DNA of 64,000 nucleotides, from positions 153,761,569-153,825,568 of the forward strand of contig NC_084460.1 in NCBI RefSeq assembly GCF_027409185.1, read 5' to 3'. Made by a program: the position numbers and the translations under genes. Position 1 is the first letter of the stretch. Each line of letters opens with the position of its first letter. The notes under the pieces were generated by a model. That model saw only the letters and a list, made by a program, of their open reading frames with translations, was not told the DNA's origin and ran no database searches. Positions 36,310-46,660 of this stretch are shown here, piece by piece. Origin of the DNA: Cynocephalus volans (Eukaryota > Chordata > Mammalia > Dermoptera > Cynocephalidae).

Positions 36310-37821
36310 AGTCCACCGGTTTAAGACTAATGACTAACTAGGATGTTGCTGTGGTTGCCAATTTGGTATGGCTCCCACCGTGACTGCTCAGTTGGCCTCT
36401 AGTGTCTTGTGTGTGTGGTTGCCTCGGGTCTTGGGCTTCTCCGGGGATCCACCTTTCTGGTCAGCTTGTACTTTGCTGGGCTGGTGGATCACGTACCACA
36501 GGGTGTGTGATCTCTGTTGAGCTTTCACTTTCTGTACAGGACTTCTCCCCGTTCCGTGTGCTCTGGCCCAGGCTGTTAGATCGTGCAGTGGCGACCCCAC
36601 CGGGTGTGTGGTTTCTGTCGAGTCTCCGCCTCCCTGGCCGCACGTCTCCCCCCTCTGTGCACACTGTGCTGGGTTGGGGCGTGTCTTCTGCACCCCTCGC
36701 CTATCAGCTGGGCCTTCAAGACCCTGCTCAGCACCGCCTCGCCCAGGAATTCTACCAGGTTTCTGCTAGGCACAGACGACCGGTCTCTCTGGGTGCCTTT
36801 GTAGCACTGTGTAGATCTTTCTCGGGTCTTGTTCACCTTTGTATCCCCCTGGTATAAACCGAGTCTAGTGCCCGCCTGCAGCCTGCTCTCCGGCAGGTTC
36901 AAGCGGACCTGGGAACTCTCCTACCACACTATTCCGAACCAGAAATTCGTTAGGCTTTTTTCCAAACTGGTGGTCACAGAGATGGTATCTGCCTCCCAGT
37001 AACAGGAAGTTTACCGGGGCCGGAGTCCAGGGTGTGGTGGAGTGACAGTCGGCCCGCCCGTACTTCCTAGCCCTCCCAAAACTGGTCGGGACGCCCCACA
37101 CCCCCAGCCCTGCTAGAGAACCGTGGAGGGAGTGGGAGGTCGGCCCGCAGGGTCCGGAAAGCCCCGCGCCAGGCCAAGCAAATGGGCTCAGTGATGGCCG
37201 AGCAGGGCGGAGCTGCCCGCACCTGGGAAAATGGAGGCAGCACCGGGGTAGTGAGTGGCCTGGTGGTGCAGGCGGAGAGCCGCGTGGGCATCCACCCCCC
37301 GAACAGAGCTGTGCCAGGGATCACTCACAGTGCTGTGCCAGGTCGGGCGCTCGCTCTGTCTCTGGTTTGTTGCCTTCCGTGTTCTCGGCGCTGCCGCCTC
37401 GGGCTGTTCAGTCGCGGCGCCGCTCGGGCGCTCCCAGGAGTCTTCTTTAATGCCGGCCTGAAACCTCGAATCCTGGATAGGGCAGCTGGCCGCCTTCAGT
37501 GCGGTCCCAGCCTCCGGGATCCTGGCTGCATCCACAGCAGCCCTGGCGCCGTGTTCCCTGTTTCAAGACTCACTTTTGCAGCTAAGAAACAGTTCTTTTC
37601 CTGCTCCACACTTCAAAGCTGTTGCCTGTAAATGAGGCAGCCTCTCCTGCCGGGGGCAAAGTGGCGTTGAGCCCCCACGACCGGCCAGCAGCAGCAGTCC
37701 TCCCTTAAGAGATGGCCAGAGGAAGGTCCACAAGTTTCCCGGCTGCCTGAGGCCCAGTGGCCACCTTTTCCACCTCAGCTACTCCGCGCCAGCCGCCGCA
37801 GCCGCCGCCATCTTGAAACTA
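36310..37821 (-). promoter_or_regulatory. L1 5' UTR / internal promoter, CpG-rich
   Basis: About 1.5 kb of GC-rich DNA between the element's 5' end and ORF1. CpG density is high, notably at 37380-37440 and 37780-37812, and most CpGs are undecayed. The first bases in sense are AGTTTCAAGATGGCGGCGG. The AAGATGGC box (complement at 37807-37814) matches the YY1 site that directs the start site in human L1. No tandem monomers are seen, unlike the copies at 5001 and 48567. Promoter activity is inferred from position and family. Confidence 0.85.
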
Positions 37822-37837
37822 AAACTATCTCTTCTTT
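37822..37837. repeat. Right target-site duplication of the intact L1
   Basis: A perfect copy of aaactatctcttcttt, matching 31054-31069. Confidence 0.92.
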
Positions 37838-37954
37838 CCTGTTAAAATTGTAAAAGAGTACTCCTCTTTTGAAGTCCAGGTCAAAAGATTGCTGCTTCCT
37901 GGATTACTGAGTGAATCACTGCATGGAGAATATGGGATGGAAAAGTCCTTTGTA

Positions 37955-39485
37955 TTTCTATGAAAATTTTAAAATTAATTTTTCAATTTCTCTATAAAAG
38001 TCTGATGGGATTTTATGTGAGATTGCATTGAATCATTTTAGAGAGGATTAAGCTCTTAACAACATTGAATCTTCCAATTCATGAATATGTAATATCTCTC
38101 TATTGATTAGTTCTTTAATTTATACGATAACTTTTATACCTTATTTTCCAATTGTTTTTTTTCTAGTGTATGGAAATATAATTGATTTTTTAAATTTTTT
38201 GTCTTGTGATATTTGGGAGTTTACTCATTAATTCTAGTAGTTGCTTGGAGACTACATTGGATTTACTTTTAATTCACAATTTTGTCATCCCTTGATAAAG
38301 TTATCTTAGTTTTCTTACATTTAGGATTCTTGTTTCTTTATGTTACTCTAGTACTCTGACTAGAATCTTCAATACTATGTCAAATACAAATAAATTGATA
38401 GGACATCTTTGCCATGTTTTCTATCTTAGTAGGAAATGTTTAATATTCTACCATTAATTTTGGTATTAGTTATGGACTTTTTTAGAGATGTCCTTTATCA
38501 GTTTCCTTCTATTCATAGTTTTCTTAGAGTTTATATCATTTATGTATTCGAAATTTTAAATGCTTTTTTAGCACCTAGTAAGATAGTATGTAATTTTTCT
38601 TGTATATAATGTGGTGTATCATTGATAAATTTCTAAACCTATATATGTTATATATCTCAATTGGTCATGGTGAATTTTTCTCATTATACATTGCTGGACT
38701 GAATTTGTTGATAACTTTTGAAGGAATTTTTGTATGTTTTTGCACAAATTATATTGATTTATATTTTTCTTTCCTTGTAAGATACTTGTTGTATTAGTCT
38801 GTGTTGCTATAACAGAAATACCTGAGACTGGGTAATTTATAAAGAACAGAGGTTTATTTGGCTCACGATTCTGGGACAGCTACATCTGGCACGGGCATCA
38901 GGCTTCTACTAATCATGGCAGAAAGTGGCAGGGAGCCAGTGGGTACAAGCAGATCACAGGACGAGACGAAGCAAGAGAGAGAGAGAGAGAGGAGATGCCA
39001 GGGTCTTTTAAACAACTAGCTCTCACTGGAACTAATAGAGCCAGAACTCACTCATTAATTCCCCCTCCCCCAGGGAGAGCATTAATCCATTCATGAGGGA
39101 TCCACCCCCATGACTCAATCAGTTTCCAACACTGCCACATTGGAGATCAAATTTCCACATGAGTTCTCAGAGGAAAAAACATCCAAACTCTATCACTTGT
39201 TAAATTTTAGTATCAGGGCTATGAAAGCCCCATAAAACAAGTTGGGAACTATCTTCTCTTCCTGTATTTTCTGAAAGAGTTTATGTCAGACTGGTATTAT
39301 TAATACTATCCCTTAAATATTGTATATAATTTACCAGTGAGGCCACCTGAGCCTGAAGAGTTCTTTGTGAAAAGGTTGGATTTTTTTTTTTTTTGCTGTG
39401 TATATAAACATTCTGTATGTGTGTGTGTGTGTGTGTATGTACACATGCATATATTTATATATGTATATATTTATATATGTGGGTA
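37955..39485 (-). mobile_element. Old L1 ORF2 fragment split by an MST-like LTR
   Basis: Minus-strand L1 reverse-transcriptase region (attgcattgaatcattttag, aacattgaatcttccaattc, then after the LTR cttcctgtattttctgaaag). It is heavily mutated, with no usable frame. It is interrupted at 38790-39195 by a later LTR and ends near a TG/TA microsatellite at 39417-39480. Confidence 0.75.
38790..39195 (-). mobile_element. MST/THE1-type MaLR LTR, complete
   Basis: Reverse complement of an MST-like LTR: tgtattagtctgtgttgcta, gagactgggtaatttataaa, gaggtttatttggctcac, gggagccagtgggtac, a GA-rich block, and atgactcaatcag, ending aactctatca. It has a perfect 5-bp duplication, cttgt, at 38785-38789 and 39196-39200. 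It inserted into the old L1. Confidence 0.93.
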
Positions 39486-39871
39486 TGCCTTGGGTTGAAT
39501 GTCCCCCGAAAACTAAATCCCCACTTATAACTGTTGAGGGTGGGAAATCGCACTATGGTGATTGAAAGGTGGGGCCTTTAAGAGGTAATTAAGTTGACAA
39601 TTTAATGGGGGTCATGGGCGTGGTTCTTAAGGCTTCAAAAGGAGAGTGCATGAGGAGCTATCTCTCTGCTCTGCCATTTTCTGCTATATGAAATCCCTGT
39701 ATTGCTGTAAAGCCACCACCAAAGAAGACCCTCACCAGATGTGTTCCCTTGCCTTTGGACTTTCTAGCCTCAGAAACTGTAAGCAGTAAATTTCATTTTC
39801 TTATAAATCACCCAGTTCCAGTTATTTTGTTCCAGTTATTTTGTTATAAGCAATAGAAATAGACTGATACA
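39486..39871 (+). mobile_element. MaLR LTR (MLT1A-like)
   Basis: It starts TGCCTTGGGTTGAATG and contains gtggggcctttaagaggtaa, tcatgggcgtggttcttaa, ctctgctctgccattttctg and tataaatcacccagtt, ending gactgataca. A tandem duplication of ccagttattttgtt lies near the end (39816-39843). Target duplication unclear. Confidence 0.85.
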
Positions 39872-40340
39872 GTGTGTGTGTGTATATATATGTATATACA
39901 CACACACACAAAACTTCTTTAATCCATTAGTTATGTATATAAATTTAGCTCAGCAGTAATTTCTCCCATCATACTGAAGCTATAGTTCCACCATTCCACA
40001 CTTTTATTATTTGTATTTTATAAGTCAATTATCATTGTAATATTTACTAATTGGAAGAAAATCAGGGTTTTTTTCTCTGGCTCCTTTAAAACAAACAAAC
40101 AAACAAAAAATGAAAAAAAGAACACCTTTCTCTGTGCTTTGGTATCCTTCCTATGACCATATGCAAATTTCTATTTATTTACCCTTGCTTGAGATTTCTC
40201 GAGCTTCTTATAGAGTGATTAGATTTCATCATTTTGTAAAAGTTCCCAGACGTTATATCTTTACAAATTTTCTTTTTTAAAATTCTTCTTCCTCTGGTTA
40301 AACATATGTTTGACCTTCCAATTCTATCTTCTTCATATGT
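39872..40340. other. AT-rich DNA with TG/TA/CA microsatellite
   Basis: Starts with a tgtg-tata-caca array (39872-39910), which reads almost as its own reverse complement. The rest may be old L1, but this is not clear. No gene. Confidence 0.5.
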
Positions 40341-40892
40341 TGCAATAGATAGACTAACGATCACCCAAAGAAGCTCATATCCTAATCCCTGGAACCCATG
40401 AATATGTTACTTCTCATGGCAAAAGGGACTTTGCAGATGTGATTAACTTAAGGGCCTTCAGATGGGAAGATTATCAAAAGGGGCCCAATTTAATCGCATT
40501 AGTCCTTAAAGGTATAAGACAACAACAGCAACAGCATCAAAAATGTGCCAAAGAAATGCAACCTGAGAAGGGACTTGACCCACAGTTGCTGGCTTTGAGG
40601 ATGTAGGAAAGGAACCAGGAGTAAAGAAATAGGGCAGCCTCTAGGAGGTGTGACTAACCCTCAGTTTATAGCCAGCAAGAAAACAGGAACTGAAGTCTAC
40701 CAAAATCCAATGAGCAGAATATAGATTTTCCTTAACCTTCTGAAATGAATGAATACTACCTATACCTTGATTTCAGTCCAGTGAGACCTGTGTTGGACTT
40801 CTGACCTATAGAACGGAAAGATAATAGATTTGGGTTATGTAAGCTGCTAAATTTGTGGTAATTTATTATGGCAGCAACAGAAAACTAATATA
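40341..40892 (+). mobile_element. MLT1-type MaLR LTR, about 550 bp
   Basis: Contains the diagnostic order cctaatccctggaacccatg, aaaagggactttgcagatgt, gattaacttaaggg, gggaagattatcaaaa, tgatttcagtccagtgagac and taaatttgtggtaatttatt, ending gaaaactaatata. It is the same family as the elements at 7879 and 12574, in the opposite orientation. Confidence 0.9.
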
Positions 40893-41300
40893 TGTATTAA
40901 TAGCTATTTCTTATTTTCTAATTCATATCTGTATATGCTTCATTGAGGATACTTTGTCAATTCACTAATTCTCTTTGTAGCTGTGTCTATACACTTGCTA
41001 AAGTTATTCATAATGTTTTTATTTATTATTATTATGATTTTTTTTCTAGAAAATCTATTTGGCTTTACTTGAATCTGATTTTGGCATTCTAATAAATTTT
41101 TATAATTATTTTTATATTTTATTTTTTGAAACACAGTAAACAAACATTCATAATCTCTTCTGACAATTCCAATACTGAATATTATGCAGGTCTATTTCTG
41201 CTTTATGTTATTTCTTCTGATTATTTTCAATAATTTCATGTTTTCACGTTTGATTTATTATATATGATTTGATTATTTTTCTTGGAAGATTTTTATTTGA
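40893..41300 (-). mobile_element. Probable old L1 5' part
   Basis: T-rich minus-strand sequence with words seen at the 5' part of old L1 ORF1 (gctgtgtctatacacttgct, gaaaatctatttggctttac, catgttttcacgtttgattt). It may continue the old L1 at 37955, split by MaLR LTRs. Weak assignment. Confidence 0.4.
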
Positions 41301-42050
41301 TGAAGGTATTTGTATTCGCTTCTGCTAGCCACTTGGTGGCAATGATAAACAGAAATATTTTTAAATTAAATTTTTTGGCTTAAAGTTTTGTTTTGTTTTG
41401 AGCATGCAGATAATATAATTTTGAAAATCTTAAAACATAATGTAAGAGAACCTTATACTATTTATTTATATAAAATTATGTAATTTATATTAATATTTGT
41501 CCCATTTCATGTTTAGTGTTAAAATGTTTTCTGTTGCCCTGCAGTGTAAGTAAAACATATTTATTTCTGATTTACAATTAAATAAAGGGTGTAGACATTA
41601 GGGTCTTAATTTTCACAGGAGGGTTTGATATTATATAAAATTTATTACACTGTACTATACAAACTTTAATGTGTATTTATATTATACTATTTGGGGAAGC
41701 CCAGGCCTTTTCTTTTCTTTTTTCTTTTTTTTCATGTGAGTAAAATATCTTCAAAAACCACAGCTCACTTTTTTCCAAGTTTGGCAGATGCCGTTTAGGA
41801 AGAGGTATGTGCAGTCTCCAATTTACATCTCTGGATTCCAGCCTTCATTAAGAGTGTAGACGGATTTTTTTTTTTCTCTCCTATCTTTCAACACTTCAGT
41901 TATTTAAATAAAAATAAACAAATAAATAAAAGTTCTATTTATTTCTCAACCTTGTTGATTACTTTCAGTTGCAGAGTATGTCTGAATACCTAACATATCA
42001 CATTCCTGAACATAATTTCTTTAATGAATAAATATTGGAGAAAGTTCCAG
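41301..42050. other. Anonymous AT-rich DNA
   Basis: No gene or repeat was recognised. Tracts of T and TAAA-type simple sequence lie near 41865-41935. Confidence 0.5.
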
Positions 42051-42225
42051 AACTGGCGATCGTATAAAGCAGAGAAATGGATCTGGGGCGGGGTATACGG
42101 AACATGGTGGGGCAGGACAGAAGCCCTGGGGGGCCCAAACCATTGCGGCCTGGAAAGTTCGGATGCACCTGCGATTGGAGGCGGAGGCGGGCTAGGGGAG
42201 GAGGCAGTGCAAGATGCAGTGAGGG

Positions 42226-42292
42226 CAACCCAAGGCCGGAGGGAAACCTGAGGCGGGAGGGAAACCCAAGGCCTGAGGGAAGCCTCAGCGAC
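42226..42292 (+). repeat. Short tandem repeat, ~18-20 bp unit, three copies
   Basis: The words ggccggagggaaacc, ggcgggagggaaaccc and ggcctgagggaagcc follow in register. The repeat lies in GC-rich DNA upstream of the POLE3 pseudogene. It is probably a local slippage product. Confidence 0.6.
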
Positions 42293-42332
42293 GCTGCAAG
42301 TTCGGACGTGGTAGCTCACTAAGGAGGAGGCC

Positions 42333-42762
42333 TGAGGCGGAGGCTCGGGCCCCAGCGCCACCATTACCAGGGTCTTCAAAGAGACGCTCTCAGAGGGTGT
42401 CACCACCTCCAAGGAGGCCCGGAGCGCCATGTCCCGCGCCGCCAGCGTCCTTGTGCGGTCCACCACTTCCAGTGTCAACAACTTTGCAATGAAAAAGGGA
42501 AGCGCGAGATACTGAATGCCGGTGACGTTCTGTCCGCCGTGGGAGGGATGGAGTTCCAGTGGTTCATTAACCCCGTTAAGAGAAGCTCTGGGAGCTCATA
42601 AGCAGGAACAGAAAGGCATGAAGGAAGCTTCAGAGCAAAAGAAGGACAAAGATGAAAACAAAAACAAAAACAGATTTGGAAGAGCAAGACAAGAACAATG
42701 ACAGCGATGAGGAAAGGCTGGAAGGAGAAGAACAGAATGAGGAGGAGGAAGTGGACAACTGA
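42333..42762 (+). pseudogene. POLE3: Processed pseudogene of POLE3 (DNA polymerase epsilon subunit 3)
   Basis: Intronless plus-strand remnant of the histone-fold protein POLE3 (CHRAC17), which in its functional form pairs with POLE4 or CHRAC1 in DNA polymerase epsilon and chromatin remodelling. Recognisable pieces are [55 protein letters not shown], and the acidic end RLEGEEQNEEEEVDN with a stop at 42760-42762. A frameshift follows the NNFAMK part, and further shifts and in-frame stops follow. The N-terminus is scrambled and the start codon is not clear. The upstream 42060-42332 is GC-rich and may derive from the 5' UTR. It is non-functional. Confidence 0.92.
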
Positions 42763-42843
42763 ATAGGGTGGGGAGACTGTGGCTCCTCGGAAGGTACCAC
42801 CCTGAAACGTGGTATGTGTTTATGTGAAGCTGGACAGAGTAGT

Positions 42844-43258
42844 TGATGGAGTTTGGATGTTTTGTCCTCCCCAGAACTCATGTGGAAATTTGATCCCCAA
42901 TGTGGCAGTGTTGGAAGCTTTTTGAGTCATGGGGGTGGATCCCTCATGAATGGGTCAATGCTCTCCCTGGGGGAGGGGGTATTAATGAGTGAGTTCTTGC
43001 TCTCTTAGTTCCCCGTGAGAGCTGGTTATTTAAAAGACCCTGGCACCTCCTCTCTCCCTCTCTCTCTCTTGCTTCCTGTCGCCCTGTGATCTGCTTGTAC
43101 CAGCTGGCTCCCTGCCACTTTCCTGCCGTGAGTAGAAGCAGTCTCAGGCCTGTGCCAGATGCAGCTGACCTAGAATCGTAAGCCAAATAAACCTCTTTCC
43201 TTTATAAATTACTCAGTCTCAGGTATTCTGTTATAGCAACACAAAGCGAATCAATACA
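42844..43258 (+). mobile_element. MST-type MaLR LTR, complete
   Basis: It starts TGATGGAGTTTGGATGTTTT and contains tttgatccccaatgtggcag, gggggtggatccctcatgaa and tatttaaaagaccctggca. A polyadenylation-like aaataaac sits near the end, which closes with gaatcaataca. The duplication gtagt is perfect at 42839-42843 and 43259-43263. It lies in what looks like the 3' UTR-derived part of the POLE3 pseudogene, so it inserted after the pseudogene. Confidence 0.93.
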
Positions 43259-43263
43259 GTAGT

Positions 43264-44589
43264 CTTAGGCAGAAGTGCCTGAGAAAATCTAAGTAAAAAC
43301 TGACTAGAATTGCCATCAAACACAGTGCTTCCCAGACTCAGAGCATCTGAGTCACAGAATCCTATTTTGCTTAATCAGTCTGAAGATTATGACTTTTTTG
43401 GCAAGAGGGATTCTGAACTGCTAATTAAATTAATCAGTTTGTTCTCTCTTGTTTACTTATATGTATGGTTAGGTAGTTTTTGATCCCCAGTCCCCATGTT
43501 CCCCCAGAAAGTAATAATAACTTCCGTGACGCCTGCTGTGTTCCAGATCACATATGCAGTCAGGCTCAGGAAAAATTGGGGCTTTGATCATGGTCAGCCT
43601 ATGTTTGATCATACAGTATTTGTCAACTGTAGCTTATTAAGAGTGGTCAGAATGGTTTTAGCTTTGGGAAACTACTAAAAAGCTGTGGGAGAATAATGAA
43701 ATCTGTTCTGTTGTCTCTTCAATTAATAGCAGTAGCACTAATTGAATTTTGGTTATAGACCCACTTGGCTTGGAGCCCTTCTATATTGCTTGCAGTCATT
43801 CAACCCGCTGGGATGGCTGCACTGTGGACATGTGTGCTCTTAAATCAACAGTGTAGATTGGAATTAGTCAAGCAGGTGTACTAGTCTTACTTTTACAAAA
43901 CAGATAGCTTAGTCTTAGAGGTACCTCACTGCACACCACTGTACAACTTTAGGATTTATTGTCACCTCCTCGAAGGTATAAAAATCCCAAGCTTTCTCTG
44001 TTTGTAGTCTGTCTCCCAGTCTTGTGACTACGGTTTTTCATTCTTCAGTTCATGATGAGTTCCAAACTTCGTTTCCTCTGGGGGATAACTTTCTCCCTCA
44101 GTGCTTCTCCCTTCCTGTCTCTCTTCTGCGTCTTCTCTGCTTTCCATTCCCATTTTCTGCATTCCCCCCCCCTTTTTTTCTCACTTCTGCTAATCTAGGA
44201 ACTTTGATGACCTACTTAATATCCCAAAGTGCAGGTTCCTCTGATTCCTTAGTTCTAATATCACGTCTTTTAGAAATGATTTTGCGAAACTCCCCTTTAA
44301 CCTTAAGGGAAATCTGTTGGTGCTCAGGAACCTAATTCCCGCCCCCATCCCCTATGACTACTTCTAAAGTATCTCTGTTGGCCTTTCTTAGCCTTCTCTC
44401 CTGCCACTCAGTGCTCTGAGTACTTTTTTACCTCAAAGTTGAGCACTTGGAGTTTGACAGGTAATGAAACGTAGTTTAACACTGCTAACTTGTTAAATGA
44501 ATATAGTGAAAAGTTTGTTGATAAATGAGTGAAGAATGTTGAGAGGCTTATAATGCTTTGTACAAATAAAAGACGTTCTTGTTAAAAAT
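43264..44589. other. Anonymous DNA, no supported gene
   Basis: The first bases may be the rest of the POLE3 3' UTR. The remainder has no recognised gene or repeat. Short open frames at 43496-43678 and 44024-44335 resemble no known family. Confidence 0.45.
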
Positions 44590-44780
44590 AAATAAATATT
44601 TATTGAGGATTTATCATACTTCTGATATTCCAGCGTGAATAAGACATGATTCTTGACCACTTAGAAGTTACAATACTGTGACAAAAAAAGGTGTAAAATT
44701 ATAAGTTAAATAAATGTTATAAAATAGGAATTGGAAAGGAACCATGAGATCTAGAACAATATCCTGGCTCATGAGACTGT
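44590..44780. mobile_element. L2-like relic
   Basis: The words tatttattgaggatttatca, ttctgatattcc and gtgaataagacatgattctt resemble the conserved 3' part of ancient L2 elements. It is short and diverged, so orientation and limits are uncertain. Confidence 0.45.
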
Positions 44781-45275
44781 AAGGTGTTTTTGATGATGCA
44801 GATTGTTAATAGAAAACTCAAGACTATCAGTTACCCTCAATCTCAGGTTAAGGTTCTTTCTACTCTACTGTATTGATCTACTTCCATTTATTATTTGTCA
44901 GTGTTTCTAATAGTGGGATTCTGTTTCACCATGTGCATCAAGCTAGTTTTAAGTTTAAATCCTTTAAGAGACTTTCAGGGTCCTTTAAGTCTTTATGGAC
45001 TCTCTAAGGAAAATTTTTACAAGAGCTCTTTAAATATAAATTGCTAAAGATGTATTTTAATGTTTGAGTGCTACAAAAGTAGTAGGCTTGATAATGCATT
45101 TTATTTAAGTAGAGTAAGAAGAGAAAAGTTGTGTAGTTTTTCACAAAAAGTTGAAGAAGAAAGCTGGTATATTAGATTGGAAATTTAGTCAGTGCTACAG
45201 GCACAAAACTATTACATGAAGGAGAAAATGCTAATGGGATCATGAAATCACCTCTTCAGATTATTCATTAGCAAG
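44781..45275. other. Anonymous DNA
   Basis: No gene or repeat family was recognised. Confidence 0.5.
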
Positions 45276-45277
45276 TA

Positions 45278-45859
45278 CAGTTATGCACCACATAACGATG
45301 TTTCAGTCAACAAAGGACTGTGTTTATGACAATAATTCCGTAAGATTATAATGAAGCTGAAAAGTTCCTATTGCCTAGTGATGTTGTAGCCTTTATAACA
45401 TTGTAGTGTAATTAATTTTCTTTATACATTCAGCTTAGCCTAAGTGTGTTTATAAAGTCTACTGCAATGTGCAGAAATGTCCTAAGCCTTGACATTCACT
45501 CACCACTCACTCACTGACTCACCCAGAGCAACGTGCAGTCCTGCAAGCTCCATTCATGGTAAGTGCTATATTCAAGTGTACTATTTTAATCTTTTATACC
45601 ATATTGTCACTGTACCTTTACTATATTTAGATACACAAATACTTACCATTGTGTCACAATTGCCTTTAGCATTCAGTAGGGTAACGGGATGAACAGGTTT
45701 GTAGTCTTAGGTGCCATAGGCTATACCATATAGCCTGTGTGTCATAGGCTATATTATTTACATTTGTGTAAGTGCACTTTCTGATGTTTGCAAAACGATG
45801 AAATTACCTAATAATGCATTTCTAGGAACATATCCCTGTCATTAAGTGATGTACAACTG
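45278..45859 (+). mobile_element. Tigger-like non-autonomous DNA transposon, 582 bp
   Basis: Inverted ends: it starts CAGTTATGCACCACATAACG, and the reverse complement of its end is CAGTTGTACATCACTTAATG. TA flanks both sides (45276-45277 and 45860-45861). It holds phrases seen in a common placental Tigger-type element (ggctataccatatagcctgt, aaatacttaccattgtgtca). A short tandem tcactcaccactcactcact lies at about 45497-45520. No transposase remains. Strand is arbitrary. Confidence 0.8.
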
Positions 45860-45861
45860 TA

Positions 45862-46399
45862 ATCAAAAGTGTAGGGGCACGTGCAAATTTAAGATCAAAA
45901 TTTTGTTCCCCTCAATGTGTCACCCATTGATTCCCTAATGAACAACTTTATCTGATGGTGAACTTATGCCATTTGGGTCAGAATCTCTTATTAGACAATT
46001 TTTAAAGGGATTATTTGTTTCTTCTACAAGGATTTTTCTACCTTTTCACCTTTCTGGCTATAGATTTTTACAGCTGATATTTTAGCCAAACACTTGACAT
46101 TTCATCACAGAACTTTAAATTACCACACTTTCCATCCACGTAAATTTTTTTATTTCACAATTTTTTAAGAACCTTTGTTTCGACAAAACTCATTACCTTG
46201 GTAAAGACATTACATATTAGCACTGACCACAGACAGATATTCTATAGTTTTCCAGTCATTACCTAAAAATAGTCAGCCTTTATAAGGGGACTTTTATCTG
46301 CTTTTTTTGACTGCTTGTCTGTCTGTAAAAGAGATGTTTCTTTTTCTTATGATTGAATAAAATACAGTGAAATACTAGATATTACTTATGTATTAATAA
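45862..46399. other. Anonymous AT-rich DNA
   Basis: No gene or repeat family was recognised. Confidence 0.5.
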
Positions 46400-46660
46400 T
46401 AATTATTATCATGTATTGAGTACTTTCTATCGGCCAGTTGTAGCTCTAAGTTATTTTTCTGTGGAGTTAATTTAATTCTCACAACAACATTCTGAAACAA
46501 CACTATTATTACCCCTATTTTACAGATTAGGATGCTGAGACTTTAAAAGGTGCAATATCTTGCCAAGGGCACACAGCTATTAAGTGGCAGAAGAGAGATT
46601 TGAACTAAGACAGTCTGGCTCTAGAGCCTTTGAGATTCAGGATTTGCTATCTGGCCTTCC
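46400..46660 (-). mobile_element. MIR SINE, near full length
   Basis: An ancient mammalian MIR in reverse: attgagtactttctat, aattctcacaacaacattct, attattacccctattttaca, ccaagggcacacagctatta, agtggcagaagagagatttg and agacagtctggctctagag. This is the complete MIR order, with the tRNA-like head at the right end. Confidence 0.9.

Larger units (their letters stand above)
31070..37821 (-). mobile_element. Full-length young L1 with two intact ORFs
   Basis: A 6.75-kb autonomous non-LTR retrotransposon on the minus strand. In its own direction it has a 1.5-kb CpG-rich 5' UTR starting AGTTTCAAGATGGCGGCGG, ORF1 (332 aa), a 187-bp spacer, ORF2 (1275 aa), a short 3' UTR with a G-rich tract, an AATAAA signal and a poly(A) tail. 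A perfect 16-bp duplication flanks it. Both ORFs are free of stops and frameshifts, CpGs remain abundant, and no other element has inserted into it. All of this points to recent insertion. Whether it can still move cannot be decided from sequence alone. Confidence 0.95.

Noticed and set aside
36388..37535. Sense open frames in the intact L1 5' UTR as extra L1 genes
   Set aside because: They are short, overlapping and expected by chance in GC-rich DNA.
41990..42481. 163-codon minus-strand open frame
   Set aside because: It runs antisense to the GC-rich POLE3 pseudogene region and shows no protein resemblance of its own.
43330..43400. MER5-like DNA transposon end
   Set aside because: Only a short word resemblance (cagtgcttcccagactcag); no inverted end or duplication was found.
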